A stretch of DNA of 64,000 nt from Sepiola atlantica (Eukaryota; Mollusca; Cephalopoda; Sepiida; Sepiolidae), in contig OY744520.1 in assembly GCA_963556195.1 (NCBI GenBank), forward strand, positions 1,784,001-1,848,000, read 5' to 3'. This document shows positions 45,374-56,837 of this stretch, piece by piece. How positions within the stretch are numbered: position 1 is the first letter of the stretch; each line of letters begins with the position of its first letter. Below the pieces are notes generated by a model that was not told the origin of the DNA, searched no databases, and worked only from the letters and a program-made list of their open reading frames with translations. The position numbers were made by a program, and so were the translations under genes.

Positions 45374-47737
45374 ATGGCATCTGGAAGACAACTATGCTGT
45401 GGGAAAGTGGTCAGCGATACAAGTGAACGGGATGAACCAACTGAAAAGAGAAGAAAGGTGGCAACTCCTGCCACAAGGTCATTCAGTGATGTGTAACTCA
45501 TTGGGCAACCCAGCTCCAGCATCAGGGGCTCTCAACTTCCTACTAATCGCCAGGTGTTCCAGTATTTCCTGCATTTGAGGAATGATAATCCCAACAGTGA
45601 CAATAGGTCTTTAGCCCATGATACAGTGGATGTCGTTTTGCCATTCTGGAATATGGCAAGGATTAAAACACTAACTAGACCAAATGCAGTCAACCGTTTC
45701 ATGATCCTCCATGAAAAGTACAGGAAAATTGTTAAAAAACAAGGGAAGAAATAACAAACCAGAGGAAGAGAAACGAGCTAACTTTCTGAAGGACTTAGAC
45801 AAGTTATTTGATATTGGAGCAAAGGATGTTGTGGAGGAGATAAGAAGCAACAGGCTGCTCACAAATGAGACCAAGGAAGAGGACGTCAATTTCTACTTGG
45901 ACCAACAGACAACTTGCCTGGCACACATGTCAGGTCATGATAAGGTGTTTGAGAAGAAGTCTAGAGAGAAAAGCTTCCGAGAAGAAAGAAAAGAGAGAAT
46001 GTTATCATCAGTGACTGCTGCAGCAGCAGAAGTTGGGAAAATTTCAAGTGATGAAGACCCAGAGAACAGTCAAGGCTCTGGTACTAGTGAGGGTTCAGAA
46101 TACACTGAGACAACACCAAGCTGTTCATCAAAACCAAGTACGATAACCTTACACTTTCCACACTCAGTTATGACCAGTGAAGAGATTTGTAGCACTGCAG
46201 ATCGGTTGTCACTCTCTGACAACCAGACTACAGCCATGGTGTCTGCAGTGTTGAAGGCAGGAGGCGCAGATCTTGATGACTTTGTTATATCAGCCTCTAC
46301 TACAAGACGAAATAGGATAAACACTCGTCATAACTTGTGCCAAAGTTACATGAATAACTTCAAGGAAAGTCCGCCAGAAATTACTGCACACTACACTGGG
46401 ATGGAAAACTTCTACGGGATGTTCTTGGTGAAAGATACCCAGTGGAAAGTCTTGCAGTGCTCGTCTCTGGTACTCCACAGTATGAAAAAGGGAAGCTGCT
46501 TGGTGTGCCCTTCATAGAATGTTCCACAGGAATCCAACTGTGTAATGCTACATTGGAACTGATAGAAGCATGGGGTCTCACAGACAACATTGTAGGCTTG
46601 GTATTTGATACCACAGCAAGCAACAGTGGCATCAACAAGGGTGCAGCGAAGCTTATTGAAGAAAAACTAGGCAAAAAGGTATTCTACTTCGCTTGTCGCC
46701 ATCACATATCAGAGGTAATAATTGGAAGTGTATGGGAGGCTGTGTTCAGCAAGGTCAAGAGTCCTGACAACCCAATGTTCAGCAATGTGAAAGAGAAGTG
46801 GAACAAGTTGGTTAAGGACTGCCCAAGAGTTCTGGGCCTAGTTGAACAAGACTTGAAACAGAAGAAGACAAGCACAATTGCAGTCTTAAGCAATTTCCTT
46901 GAGGAAGCAAGACCGAGGGCAGATTACAGAGAGGTGGCAGAGCTGTGCCTGATCCTGCTTGGTGAGGAACCTCCTCGAGGTATCCACTGGGCCAAGCCAG
47001 GTGCCATTCACCAAGCCCGCTGGATGGCCAGGAACATTTACTGTATGAAGATGCTCATGTTTTCCAAGGAACTAAAATACAACACGGACACTATCTTCAA
47101 GCTGGAGAGGATGAACAAGTTCCTGACCTTATTCTACACCAGCCACTGGGTGACCACCACATCTGCAGCTGATGCCCCTATCCATGACCTCCAGCTTATG
47201 AAGAACATGCTGCAATACAAGCAGTATGACTATGAACTGGCAACCTCTGTTCTCAAGAAAATGAACAACCACCGCTGGTATCTGACCCAGGAACTAGTGC
47301 CATTCACCTTGTTCAGTTCACATGCCAGCATGACCAAGTCTGCAAAAGAGAAGTTCGCAGTCAAGCTGTCAGAAACAGAGAAACCTGAGAGTTACAGGAA
47401 AGGCAAGCCAGTGTTTCCTGTCATCAATTCAGCTACAGTTCTCACAGACCTGGTAGGGCCAGAGTCTCACTTTCTGTTTGATGCTCTTCGAGTGAAATGT
47501 GACTGGCTCACTACTCCTGCTGACACCTGGGAAGACAATGACAGCTACAGGAATGCGCAGAAGTTTGTGAGGTCAGTGAAAGTGACGGATGATGTGGCTG
47601 AGAGAGGTGTGAAACTAATGAGTGACTTTGCAACTCAGATCACAAGTGACCCAGAGCAAAGAAGCTGCTTACTACAAGTTGTGGAGTACCACAGGAAAAA
47701 ATTTGACAGTTTCAAAAAAGCCACATTGAACAAGTGA
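45374..47737 (+). pseudogene. hAT-like (RNase H-fold) transposase, broken
   Basis: The proposed start is ATG at 45374 (MASGRQLCCGKVVSDTSERD). The frame has an in-frame TAA at 45494-45496, a frameshift near 45740 (KKQGKKNNKPEEEKR spans it) and another near 46390. Downstream is one long frame to 47737. Catalytic-type residues are visible: HWDGK (Asp 46400-46402), VFDTTASNSG (Asp 46607-46609), FACRHHISE (46688-46714), and VTDDVAERGVKL (Glu 47600-47602). The D, D, CxxH, E order with SGTPQYEKGKLLGVP before FDTTASNSG fits hAT-like transposases. No BED finger is seen at the N terminus, and only about 46 residues follow the Glu motif, so the usual hAT C-terminal dimerisation region is missing or replaced. 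The middle section (46000-46150) is Ser/Glu-rich and probably disordered. Confidence 0.8.
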
Positions 47738-47841
47738 TAATACATGTATTAGTAACATCCTATCTGACAGTTTCTCATGCAATATATGTGTCAGTGCAGT
47801 GCTATCATACTACCAAACTGATTTTTTGTAGTGTCCCAGCT
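47738..47841. other. Transposon 3' subterminal region
   Basis: Short AT-rich region between the transposase stop and the right TIR. Confidence 0.5.
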
Positions 47842-48174
47842 GTTTGTGCATTAAAATTAGTTAAAATTTACACAGGTGTTCATGTGTTTTATTGTGCTTA
47901 CTACCATATACAAGAACATTTTATTAGCTTTCATTTGGTACCACTCTATAGCATCAACCTCTGGAAAGCTACAATGAAAATAAGGACATAATATCCCAAA
48001 TTTTGCAGCGTTTTTGAAAAACGTCAACAATAAAATTACATGGCTCTTGAGGCAGGCATAGCCAAGGTCCAAGATCACAATAACTGGTATATTTAGCTAA
48101 TTCAGACCTTGGAGAATGGGAATAATATCAGTTTCCATATGTTTGAAGAAAAAGGTCAATTTTGAAGAGGTCTA
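47842..48174 (-). repeat. Right terminal inverted repeat (about 333 bp)
   Basis: Reverse complement of the left TIR. It ends gaggtcta directly before the 9-bp target duplication. Confidence 0.9.
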
Positions 48175-48183
48175 ACCCTACTG
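48175..48183. repeat. 9-bp target-site duplication, right copy
   Basis: accctactg, identical to 44864-44872. Confidence 0.9.
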
Positions 48184-49185
48184 CCTTATCCAGGGTATGG
48201 TAAATGCGTTCAGTTATAACAGTTATAACATCCGGAGTAGAACGGGATTGCCTAAATCCATACTGTTAGTCAGAAATAAGTTAGGATATTCGAGATCGTA
48301 GACTATACATAGCTTGATTAATGATTCAAAGATTTCAGCGAAGAGCGGGATGAGACTTATGGTTTGATAATATTGCGGGTCAGTTCTTTCATCTTAATTC
48401 TTTAAAACTGGTACCACAGATGCAATTTTCTAGCTACCTGGGAAGCCAGATTTTTATTGTAGAGTTTGGAGATGACAGGGACCAGCTCAGCAGAGCATTT
48501 CTTTATTACCATAGCAAGGATAAGATCTGGTCAGCATGAATTGGAGGTGTCAAGGTTTTTATGATTAGGGAATGAGTGATTTGTGAAGTCAAAGGTGGAA
48601 TTTAAAGCGAACCGCTGTACTGGGCAAGCAGTTCAGCCTTATCTGTTGCCATTCAAGTGATACCATGGCGATTGGATCGTGGAGGAATTGTTGATTGCTG
48701 ATCGTTCACCATACTATTATAGATTTTCCAGAAATCATAGGTTCTTAATTTTTCTGACTCCATGCGTTTTCTGGCCTTAGTATACCTACTCTTAGTTGCG
48801 GCTATTAGACTCTAACAGTATTTTCTTAATGCTATAAATTGTTGTCTATTTGTAGGTGACTTATGTCGGTTGAAACGGTGGAATGCTTACTGCTTATGTG
48901 CAAGAGCAACTGCACAAGGCTTAGTGAACTATTGGGGAGAGTGGGGCTTACTTTAGAATTTCCACGTCGGGACACATGCTTCTATGGCCGCTTTTACTCA
49001 TTCAGTAACCTCTTTTGCGCACTGTTTAGCAGGGACTTGTCGAGCCGTCATCTTAAATAATCAGATTTTACTAATTTCGTCCATCTTTTTCAATCCATTT
49101 ATACTATTGTTCATCATCCAACTGACAATCTCATTGACTCTTATCCTCGAGTGGCTTTTGACCTTGCTAAGTTGGGACTCATTAT

Positions 49186-50392
49186 AATAAAAAAACAATT
49201 CACTTCTTGAAAATGTATTTGATTACTACTTGTCTTAACCTGTATTGTTGTCTCTCTATTCACCCATCCATAAATATGTCCGCTGTCGTTGACCCAAACA
49301 AGAAAACGAAGAAAGAGAGTTCACTCTCCCTTAACTTTTTCTTTCGTAATTATCTTCTCCCAGACGCTAGAATATACTTATTTTTACTCAATAATAAATA
49401 ATGGGTGAACAAAATTCAAAATTCAACTAAAAACATAACATTTTATGCAACCGACAAAAACTCTGTCCCCGACAGGATAGAAAGAAAAAGAAAAACACAA
49501 TTGGAATGTTCAGGTATGCGTATGTTCGAGAATAAAACAACAATATCGTTCTGTATATAAGTGAACGCCATTTTGTGTGTGTGACATAGGTTTTTAATTT
49601 GCTCTCATTTCTTTTGTATTTCACTCTTTTAAATCTTTTCTTTTATAAGTAAGTGTTTTTCTTATTTTATGAACTCTTGTAAATGTCATGCAATTTTCAT
49701 TTCCTTTTTGTCCTATTATTCCAACGTTATTTCTTCCGTTTTAACACTATCAATTAGTGTAAAGTTTCCGATTTTAATGAACGTCTTTTTCTTCTTTTTC
49801 TCATTTGTGTCTTAGTTTCAAAAATGTTACTTACGGTTTAACAGACATTGGACGCCTCTTTCCATCTCACACGGGTCAGACATCCGATTCGATTTCCCCA
49901 TGTCATTTAAATTTGCTTATCTTCCATTATCCCACTCGTCTTTTACGCCCCCCTCTCAATTCTCCACTTTCTTCCTTTCCATTTGTCACTTACGGGTCGA
50001 CTCCTTTTCTTTCTTTTCTATTTTTCCTTAACTGTTTCTTTCCGTTTTTATAATACTTTTTTTAATATTTTACGATGTGCCTCGCGGGGCGCATATTCAT
50101 CTTATGAATCCATGTGGAATTCACTCTGATCCAAACCGTCACCAAATATTAATATGTACAATATTCATTCTGTTTCCATAACTAATTTCCATGGCAAAAT
50201 CGAACGCGTCAAATTATGACACATTTATTTTACTTACTAAAATTCCCAAATCAACTAGTCCCTAACGATATATGAAGAGCTGAAATCAAATTCATTATAA
50301 ACATTGTTTTCTTAACGACAGACATAAATAATTAAGATCAAACACCATGACGAGTGGGAAATCAGTTATTTATTAAAACCCGATGAACTGGC
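49186..50392. other. No gene recognised; pyrimidine-biased stretch
   Basis: 49620-50060 is pyrimidine-rich on the plus strand. A gtatataagtgaacgcc TATA-like word near 49553 could belong to a decayed LTR. No protein is recognised. Confidence 0.45.
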
Positions 50393-50853
50393 AAATCAAC
50401 AAAGCCACTATCCACTCATGCATGGAGTATTCTTGCCACATCTGGGCTGGTGCATCATCCACTAGTCTCTCCCTCTTAGACAAGGTCCAAAAAAGAGTCG
50501 CCAGCTTAATAAGTCCCTCACTGTCAACCAAGCTCCAGCCCCTGTCCCATCGGCGCAATGTTGTATCCTTGTGCTTGTTTTACAAATACTTCAATGGATT
50601 GTGCTCCGTTGAACTGGCTACTCTGGTGCCCCATCGACGTAAATACACTAGACCAACTCGACAATCAGCTAAATCACATCCATTTACTGTGGAGGTACCC
50701 AGATGCAGGAAAGTATTATACTCAAATAGCTTCTTTCCTAGTGCGGCCAGCCTCTTGAACTCCCTGCCTGCCCCCTTTTCCCCCGACTGTACCTACATGC
50801 AGAGATTTAAAACTAATCTAAACAAACAGCTCGCTACATTGCCCCCAACATAA
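50393..50853 (+). pseudogene. RT C-terminal fragment, open to the natural stop
   Basis: The frame reads NKATIHSCMEYSCHIWAGAS, then TSLSLLDKVQKRVASLISP, LSHRRNVVSLCLFYKYFNG, LATLVPHRRKYTRPTRQSAK, FTVEVPRCRKVLYSNSFFPS and finally YMQRFKTNLNKQLATLPPT before the stop. This defines the normal C terminus of the L-A RT protein. It lacks the endonuclease and the RT catalytic motifs because of 5' truncation, so it cannot encode an active enzyme. Confidence 0.85.
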
Positions 50854-50950
50854 GATGACACCCAAAACCTACACTCTAATTCTTAGTAACCCCTTACGTC
50901 TACAGTGGCGGCATGGCTTGTTTGAGGTGAAATATGTTAAAAAAAGACCC
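50393..50950 (+). mobile_element. LINE family L-A copy 6 (3' end with natural stop)
   Basis: Starts abruptly at the KATI position and continues to the family 3' block (agtaaccccttacgtctac at 50884) and a short A-rich tail. The C-terminal RT coding is uninterrupted, unlike every other copy here, which suggests a younger or less damaged insertion that is strongly 5'-truncated. Confidence 0.9.
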
Positions 50951-51225
50951 AAGCTCTTTCATAGCACGGTTACCATGATCATCTCGCGCGGAGAGATAGA
51001 AAGATATATTTCTTTAAGTTACCTTCGCCAACTTATCTTTAGCATATCCACAACCCTTTCTCTCTTCTTCACGATTATCTCTTCGTCTACAACAATTACG
51101 TCATTTACTTTTTCTAAAATTTACTACTGTTCCCACAGTTAACAAACCTTAGTCATTTTGAACCCCTGATCTATGCCTGTGTTATTTTGTTCTTGAGTAT
51201 ATTGGGCTGTATCCGCATTCATCCG

Positions 51226-51228
<3 letters not shown>
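50951..51228. other. No gene recognised
   Basis: Short unique stretch. Confidence 0.4.

Positions 51229-51306
<78 letters not shown>
51229..51306. repeat. (TA)n microsatellite
   Basis: TA run interrupted once by tgta. Confidence 0.95.
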
Positions 51307-51308
<2 letters not shown>

Positions 51309-52971
51309 TAAGTAATTCACCTACTTGAATGTATTACATGAGGGTCTATGATCTCACCCGAACGACAGAAATAATGGCATACCAAGCTCTCGTTATTTAT
51401 ACTTTGCTATATGCCCGCGAGACGCAGCCGTACTATTTAATGTACTACTATGCCCCATCGGCTTCGTTGGTCTGGAATATCATCCGGATGCCAGACACCA
51501 AACTTCCCGTTATATGTTCGAAGATAAAAACGACCTGATAAAATTCACTCTGAGAGTGATACCCTTTGACCCTGAGACTTCGGAAACGACAACAGTAGGG
51601 AGTCGACCAGTGTGTGTCGTTCCATAGGCAGTGCAAGGTGAGGTACCACGAAACAGGAAGGAGGAAACATATTTTGTTAATGCTCTGACTCGCTTTTTCG
51701 TATCCGCCGCCTCCAATACCCTGCTTCCATTGTTAATAGGAATCAGTGTTCTACGACACTGGAATCGGAAATAGGAGGGGGGGGGTAGATTTCTGAAATC
51801 CATGGATCACGCGTTGTGACACTGCCGCCGTCAGCGTCACTATCACTGCCGCCATAGAACCCTCCACGTAGTGACTACACCGTCACCTTGTTATATTTAT
51901 ATAGTGGTTCGACCGCTAAGATTGGTGCGAATAAATTGATGGATGGCGAAAAAAGCTTAATGCATACATTTATAAAACACAAAGCAATAGATCTCCGGCC
52001 AGGTTTTGGGATTGCGTCACAATTTCCTAGTATTACTTATTCCCTTTTCTCATGGTGCGCAGTTGAGGAAGAGTTTTTTTTATTTTTAATGGACGTCAAT
52101 CCAGACAAGACATGAAGCCACTTGATGAAAAGAGCTTGTCATAATAATAAAAAAAGGAACGGAAGGTAGAATTAATTCAAGACACGCCAAACCTGAAATA
52201 AACCCAACCACCATCGCTCATGCTAGCCAAACAAGCTTCCCCTAAAAGTATACACTTCAAGAGCCCAGTAGGAGAGGAAGGGGTTACAAGTCTGGCTTAC
52301 AAAAAAGTCTACTTCTAAAATAGACACTTGTCTGTTTTGTAACTTTCATCGACAAACTTAACGCAATTGCTAACTATTCCAAACATTTTTTAACATGTGA
52401 TTTTATTTGACCCTTCATAGCATTTTATATCTCCTAGAATCTCTTTTAATATCTAACAGACATCAACTCATATAATGTAACGAAAACTCTGAATAAACTG
52501 TCGCTTATGAATAAACATTACCCTTGCTTCGAACACAAGAGTTGCATAATGGTCGAGTGCGTCCCAAAGACAGTTTGGTCGGTGTTTGAGTCATCTAAGC
52601 TCAGAGAACGAAGATGTGAATTAGCTCAACGAGTGTAAAAAGGAACGGTGTCGCCACGCGCCCGCTCATCATGTGTCACAGTCGCTCACCTGCAAAGAAG
52701 AGGAAGACAAATAAGAAGGAGGAGAGATCAGTTAACTGTTGTTAATATCACGAACATGCAACATGAACACCACCGTAAGGCGCTTGTGCTTTTTAGCAGA
52801 ATATTCGTGAATTGTTCAAACATTAAAGGGCCCTGCAACAAATCGATAATTTCGCATTGCAACTAGCAAATATATGCGCAACTCTGAACGCACATATGTA
52901 ACAGTTCTCGCGAAAGACACACATTTTGTACGAATTGAAATATTCGCCGACGCCGGGTGATAGATTATAAC
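51307..52971. other. No gene recognised
   Basis: 51320-51880 is GC-balanced and includes small frames on both strands (51329-51538 plus, 51510-51803 minus) without recognised similarity. It may be a decayed LTR or unplaced repeat. A G-run of eleven or more lies at 51776-51786. Confidence 0.4.
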
Positions 52972-53410
52972 TAACGATGGGACGATTCCAATATTTTTCA
53001 CCATTCCAATACAATTACCGATTCTGTTAGAAATTCCCGATTCCGATACAGTTACCGATTCTGTTAGAACTTCTTGATTCCGATACAGTACCGATTCCGT
53101 TAGAAATTCTTGATTCCGATACAGTACCGATTCCGATTATTTCTACATATTTGGTTATAGAGTTGTTGCTTCTAAATATTCAGGTTACCGTAAAAAAACC
53201 TGTGTAATATGTGCATATATTTTCGCAAAGTACAAATACACTTGTAGGGGAATGCGTACACTACATGAGTAAATATTTTTAACTATTTTGTTCTCAAATA
53301 TTTTCACTGTAATTGATTGAAAATAATGAGACAACTGAAGATTTATTTTTATTTTCAGACAAAACAGTAGTCCGTCGTTAGTTAAAAATATTATTTAGAT
53401 TTGTTTATAA
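52972..53410 (+). mobile_element. hAT-like terminal remnant with GATTCC repeats, copy 2
   Basis: Starts taacgatgggacgattcc, followed by a tandem of about 39 bp (ttagaaattc.tgattccgat then acagt.accgattc) between about 53005 and 53135. AT-rich sequence shared with 31423-31810 then follows (attgattgaaaat, agacaact). No coding sequence. Confidence 0.55.
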
Positions 53411-53485
53411 ACAATTGAACTTAGTCGACCTGGACACTTTTTAGTAAATAAATGAAATAAAACTTATTTTAAAAATAAAGATTCT

Positions 53486-53546
53486 AAAAAGAGAAAGGAA
53501 AGAAAAAAAAGGGCCATAAAACGGTCCCTTTTTTCTTTCTTTTTTA
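53486..53546. repeat. Purine/pyrimidine hairpin
   Basis: Arm ggaaagaaaaaaaagggcc and arm ggtcccttttttctttc are complementary with small mismatches around a loop of about 7 nt (ataaaac). Confidence 0.75.
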
Positions 53547-54189
53547 ACTTGTTCCATTTTTATCATGCCATTTTAAATTAAGTTTTAATTAAATAAAGAA
53601 TCGTCACTTGATCTTTAAATCCGTTATTTTATATGCTTGTATACTCTGAGACTTCATGTCCATATCCTGTTTAACATATTGTTTTATTTTTATTTTGCAC
53701 CTGTGTCAGTTTGGCAAGGGTCTACCTTTACTGAGCCATATTCTAGATGTATTATCATGAAACGTTTTCTTCACATACTGCAGAATATGATCTATCATGC
53801 ATTAACTGTCTCCAATATCTACCGTCTCTCACTAGCAGACTTAGGTACGAGATTGATCTGAAAGTCCAGGAACATACGTTATCATGTCATCTTCTCGGTT
53901 GTTTTCTGCTCGCTTACAATACTCCTTCTAGACATATATTATCAGTAATCAATTAATTTATGCTTGTGTATGAGTTTTCCGGGTTTATTTTAAATCTGAG
54001 ATTAAATATACTGATCACTTAGGCGCGTTTTGAAAATTTTATCTCCTCCTTCATTTAATTTTAGATCATACTTTAAGCAGGAAAATGTACCTTTTGGCCA
54101 AGAACATCTCAGTCTTACATTAGTTCTTTGTTTATTAACAAGCTGTTTTTGATACAAATATAGACACGAATTTCTCATCCATTAGTTAA
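53547..54189. other. No gene recognised
   Basis: Nothing identified. Confidence 0.5.
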
Positions 54190-54535
54190 AGTTTGGTTGT
54201 TTTGTTTTACGGTATATTAACCCCCTCGGGTTATTTACTGCCGGATTTGGTCATTTTGGTGAATGTTTTTATTCCTTTATATGTTCAAGTATTTATACAT
54301 GGTGTTTTCTTGAGTGAAAAGGGGGAAGTAGGGGGAGGAAAAAGGGGGAAGTAGGGGGAGGGAAAAGAGGAGGAGAAGGAGGGGAATTGTTGTTTTTTGT
54401 TTTGGGTTTTGCAGAACATGATAGAGTTTTATCAAAGAGAAAAACAATACAACATCAATGTTTGGTGCATTTTGGGTCAGTAAACCGATAGCTTCAGACA
54501 GCCTGATCTGGTAGCACCAGACATTGGTTAAGGTA
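54190..54535 (-). repeat. Interspersed repeat P, copy 2
   Basis: Reverse complement of 40701-41010 at both ends (ggttgttttgttttacgg; catcaatgtttggtgcattt; ctggtagcacc). A G/A-rich expansion (54317-54385: gggggaagtagggggagg repeats) lies between the matching ends. Confidence 0.7.
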
Positions 54536-55870
54536 CCCAGGTTAAATGTTCCTGTTGGAGAGTAAACCTGTTGTGCAAATGACCAACTTTGCAATTTAAA
54601 TCACCCAATTATAAATATATCACCCCTTATTGGGAATTTTATCTATAATAAGTTTTATTTGTTTGTATACTTTAAGAGTGTGTGGTGTATACGTTACATT
54701 AATGGCTCTTTCATCTTCCATAAAATAATTGTCATTATCTAAATCTTATTTAAATAAGCAAAACGAATATGCTTCTTTTTTTCTTTATTTAAAATTATAG
54801 CAGTTTAATTCTTTTTAAAACAATAAATATTCTCCGCTTTCTTACCGTAAAAATAATTGTCAGCTAAATATTTTTCAAATCAATAAAACGAATGTTACTT
54901 TTTTAAAAAGTTATTTATTTAAAATTGTAGTTTTAGTCGACAGGACTATTTTATTTTGGAACAATTCATTCAAAAATGGATAAAGTCGGAATTTATTACC
55001 TTAGCGACATCAGATGAACCACTATTTTTTAAATGTGTGTGAATGGTGATAAAGTACTTAAGAACAGGAAATGCCTTAGTGTCTTATATACTAATAATAC
55101 AGTCGAAAAGATTAATTATAAATATTGTCAACAAACCACCATTTTGACAGAATATGATATTTAGTCAAATTATAAGCAAATGCATTCATTGCCCGGAACA
55201 AAGTAATTTTGAACAAATCACAATGGATAATTAAAATTTTCCGCAACATGTCTTAATTACGAGCACGAAATTACCCGAATACAAAGAAAGTAAGCAAAGA
55301 ATGAAATGCGCAAAGCCATGAAACCGTAATGTGTAGCTGTGACTTCAGGCGAGGACGCGTTGAGTCGATATGGTTGTTCATGGTGTTGAGGGCGCGTGGG
55401 ATTACGTCGCAACGGGTGGGATAACGAGAGTGATTCGGTGCAATGAGATGACGTTCGACAAATTAAGGAAAAAATGAAGTTTAATCAATTTATATATAAA
55501 ATATAATTATAAGTTTATTAAAATCGGTTGGTGCGATTATTTATACAAACACAATAAGTGACGATAGACAAGAGAACGTATAGTGATATGAAATAGAACT
55601 AAACTAAACACACACACACATCCAGAAGATGTCTGTTCAGTTGGTGAATGTCCGTTGATAAGGTGTTCGGTGAATGGAGATTTAAAGTTGCGAGAAAGGG
55701 GTCTCGTGGAGGCAGCGTTGAAAGTGTTCAAAATGAAGTAAATCCAATAGAAAAGATGTTTAGTTCAATCGTAGATGGAACGCACTTATTCGGATGTTAT
55801 TTTGAGAATTTGGGCCATTTTAAAATACTTCCGTGGACCCTCGCAATAGCATTGCATAATTACTCTATTA
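54536..55870. other. No gene recognised
   Basis: 55330-55450 is GC-rich relative to its flanks. The small frame at 55648-55878 is unrecognised. A short (CA)n run lies at 55606-55620. Confidence 0.45.
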
Positions 55871-56836
55871 ACCCATGACAAGGTTAGTAGCTCTTCGTTT
55901 GCAGTTTCTCAAATAATTTTATCGATCAGAAGCGGATCTTTGGTGTTATGTGATCTTTTTCAGCAGCCTTTGTGTTCCTTACACAGCAAATTGTTTTGGT
56001 CCAAATGACCATACATACTTTCAGACAATATGCTAGTAAAAAGTTTCCACATAACTAAGAGGCAAGTGATTGGTCTAAAGTTTGTCACTTCACCCACTTT
56101 TGTTTTATCTTTTATGATCTAGACTCCGTCCCCTTTGTAAGCCATTCAGAGAAGCTACCTGTTGTCAAACAGCAATTTATCATTTCTGCAAGACGTGGGT
56201 GAAAAGCTGGAAGGCTTTTAAACCAGTATCCCTGGACTCCGTCAGGTTCAGGTGCTTTCCAATTTGAAAGCTTTTAACCCTCTCCTTCCACATCTCAACG
56301 GTGACGCTTGTCCGTCTACTCTAGAGGTTACTTCCCTTTCGATATCATCTTGATACTTTTACTTCCTTCTCCAAGAATGCTCTAGATAAGTCAGCATCCC
56401 GTCCTTCAATTCCTTCTAGGAGTTTCTGGTTGTTATAAAACAGTCTGTTTTGTCGATATTGCTCAATTCTGTCGCTGTAAAGTTTAACTTTGGCAGCTTT
56501 AGCTATGATCCGCTGTTTCAGTTATTCAATTACACACTTGAAACCTTTTCGGTGTATGTAAAACTTACGGATTAGTCTTTCACTAGCGCTCTGACTTTTG
56601 AATTCGCCATTTCCGACAGCTTGCACTTTACTTAAATCCTTTCTAAGTTGGTTTATTTGACCATTTAAACGTTTCCTCCACAAGGACTCTTTCTCTGCTT
56701 CTTTTTTCCGTTTTTCTACTCCGAGTAGATTTGATACAGTATTGCCAGCAGCTTTAATAACTTTTTTACGGTGATCAAGATTATCTATCAATAAAAATGG
56801 CAAGAAATCATTCACTTTTGTCGTGTCTTTTCCCAA
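55871..56836 (-). mobile_element. R2/NeSL-like LINE fragment (5' part to RT motif A)
   Basis: Read right to left from 56836: a basic helical region (EKRKKEAEKESLWRKRLNGQ, then INQLRKDLSKV), then KAAKVKLYSDRIEQYRQNR and LFYNNQKLL, then across frames GPDGVQGYWFKS, AFHPRL, INCCLTTGSFPEW, NFRPIT, KEHKGC and LIDKIILRNCKRRATNLVMG. This is the order of the N-terminal linker and RT fingers in a widespread invertebrate LINE type. It stops just before motif A. Frames are broken by stops. The right end touches the Penelope fragment. Confidence 0.7.
56522..56836 (-). pseudogene. Pre-RT region of the R2/NeSL-like LINE
   Basis: A 104-residue frame, very rich in Lys, Arg and Glu and predicted to be helical or coiled-coil. 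It ends at CVIE, with the continuing similarity (LKQRIIAKAAKVKLYSDRIE) beyond an in-frame stop. It is recognised only through that continuation and its place before the RT fingers. Confidence 0.5.
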
Positions 56837-56837
56837 A

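Larger units (their letters stand above)
44873..48174 (+). mobile_element. 3.3-kb DNA transposon with long TIRs, hAT-like transposase
   Basis: The boundaries are unusually clear. Both ends begin tagacctcttcaaaattg on their own strand, the TIRs extend about 330 bp, and a perfect 9-bp target duplication flanks them. The element sits inside LINE L-A copy 5, and joining the flanks restores LINE continuity. It carries one transposase-like gene (45374-47737) on the plus strand. The outer roughly 230 bp of the two TIRs differ at about one position, implying recent movement. TIR length and the 9-bp duplication are unlike classical hAT elements (short TIRs, 8 bp) and closer to Mutator-like form. Confidence 0.9.
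43758..49185 (-). mobile_element. LINE family L-A copy 5, longest copy, split by a DNA transposon
   Basis: Read right to left. 49185-48860 gives the linker before RT (EVTE.VKAAIEACVPTWKF, then KPHSPQ, AFHRFNRHKSPTN). 48850-48650 gives TKARKRMESEKLRTYDFWKI and NADKAELLAQYSGS. 48350-48190 gives YGFRQSRSTPDVITVITERI then YHTLDKAVG, and, beyond the insertion at 44863, ALDISKTFDRSGTKILENI, which is RT motif A. RT motif C is near 44590-44640. The C-terminal piece with an AGAPTSSLSLL box is 43799-44233. The L-A 3' block is at 43790-43808. Stops and frameshifts are numerous. The 44873-48174 transposon lies just before motif A. Confidence 0.85.

Noticed and set aside
46381..46517. HYTGMENF reading suggested loss of the first catalytic Asp of the transposase
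   Set aside because: The next frame gives HWDGK over the same bases and joins the long downstream frame, so the Asp is present and a frameshift is the better explanation.
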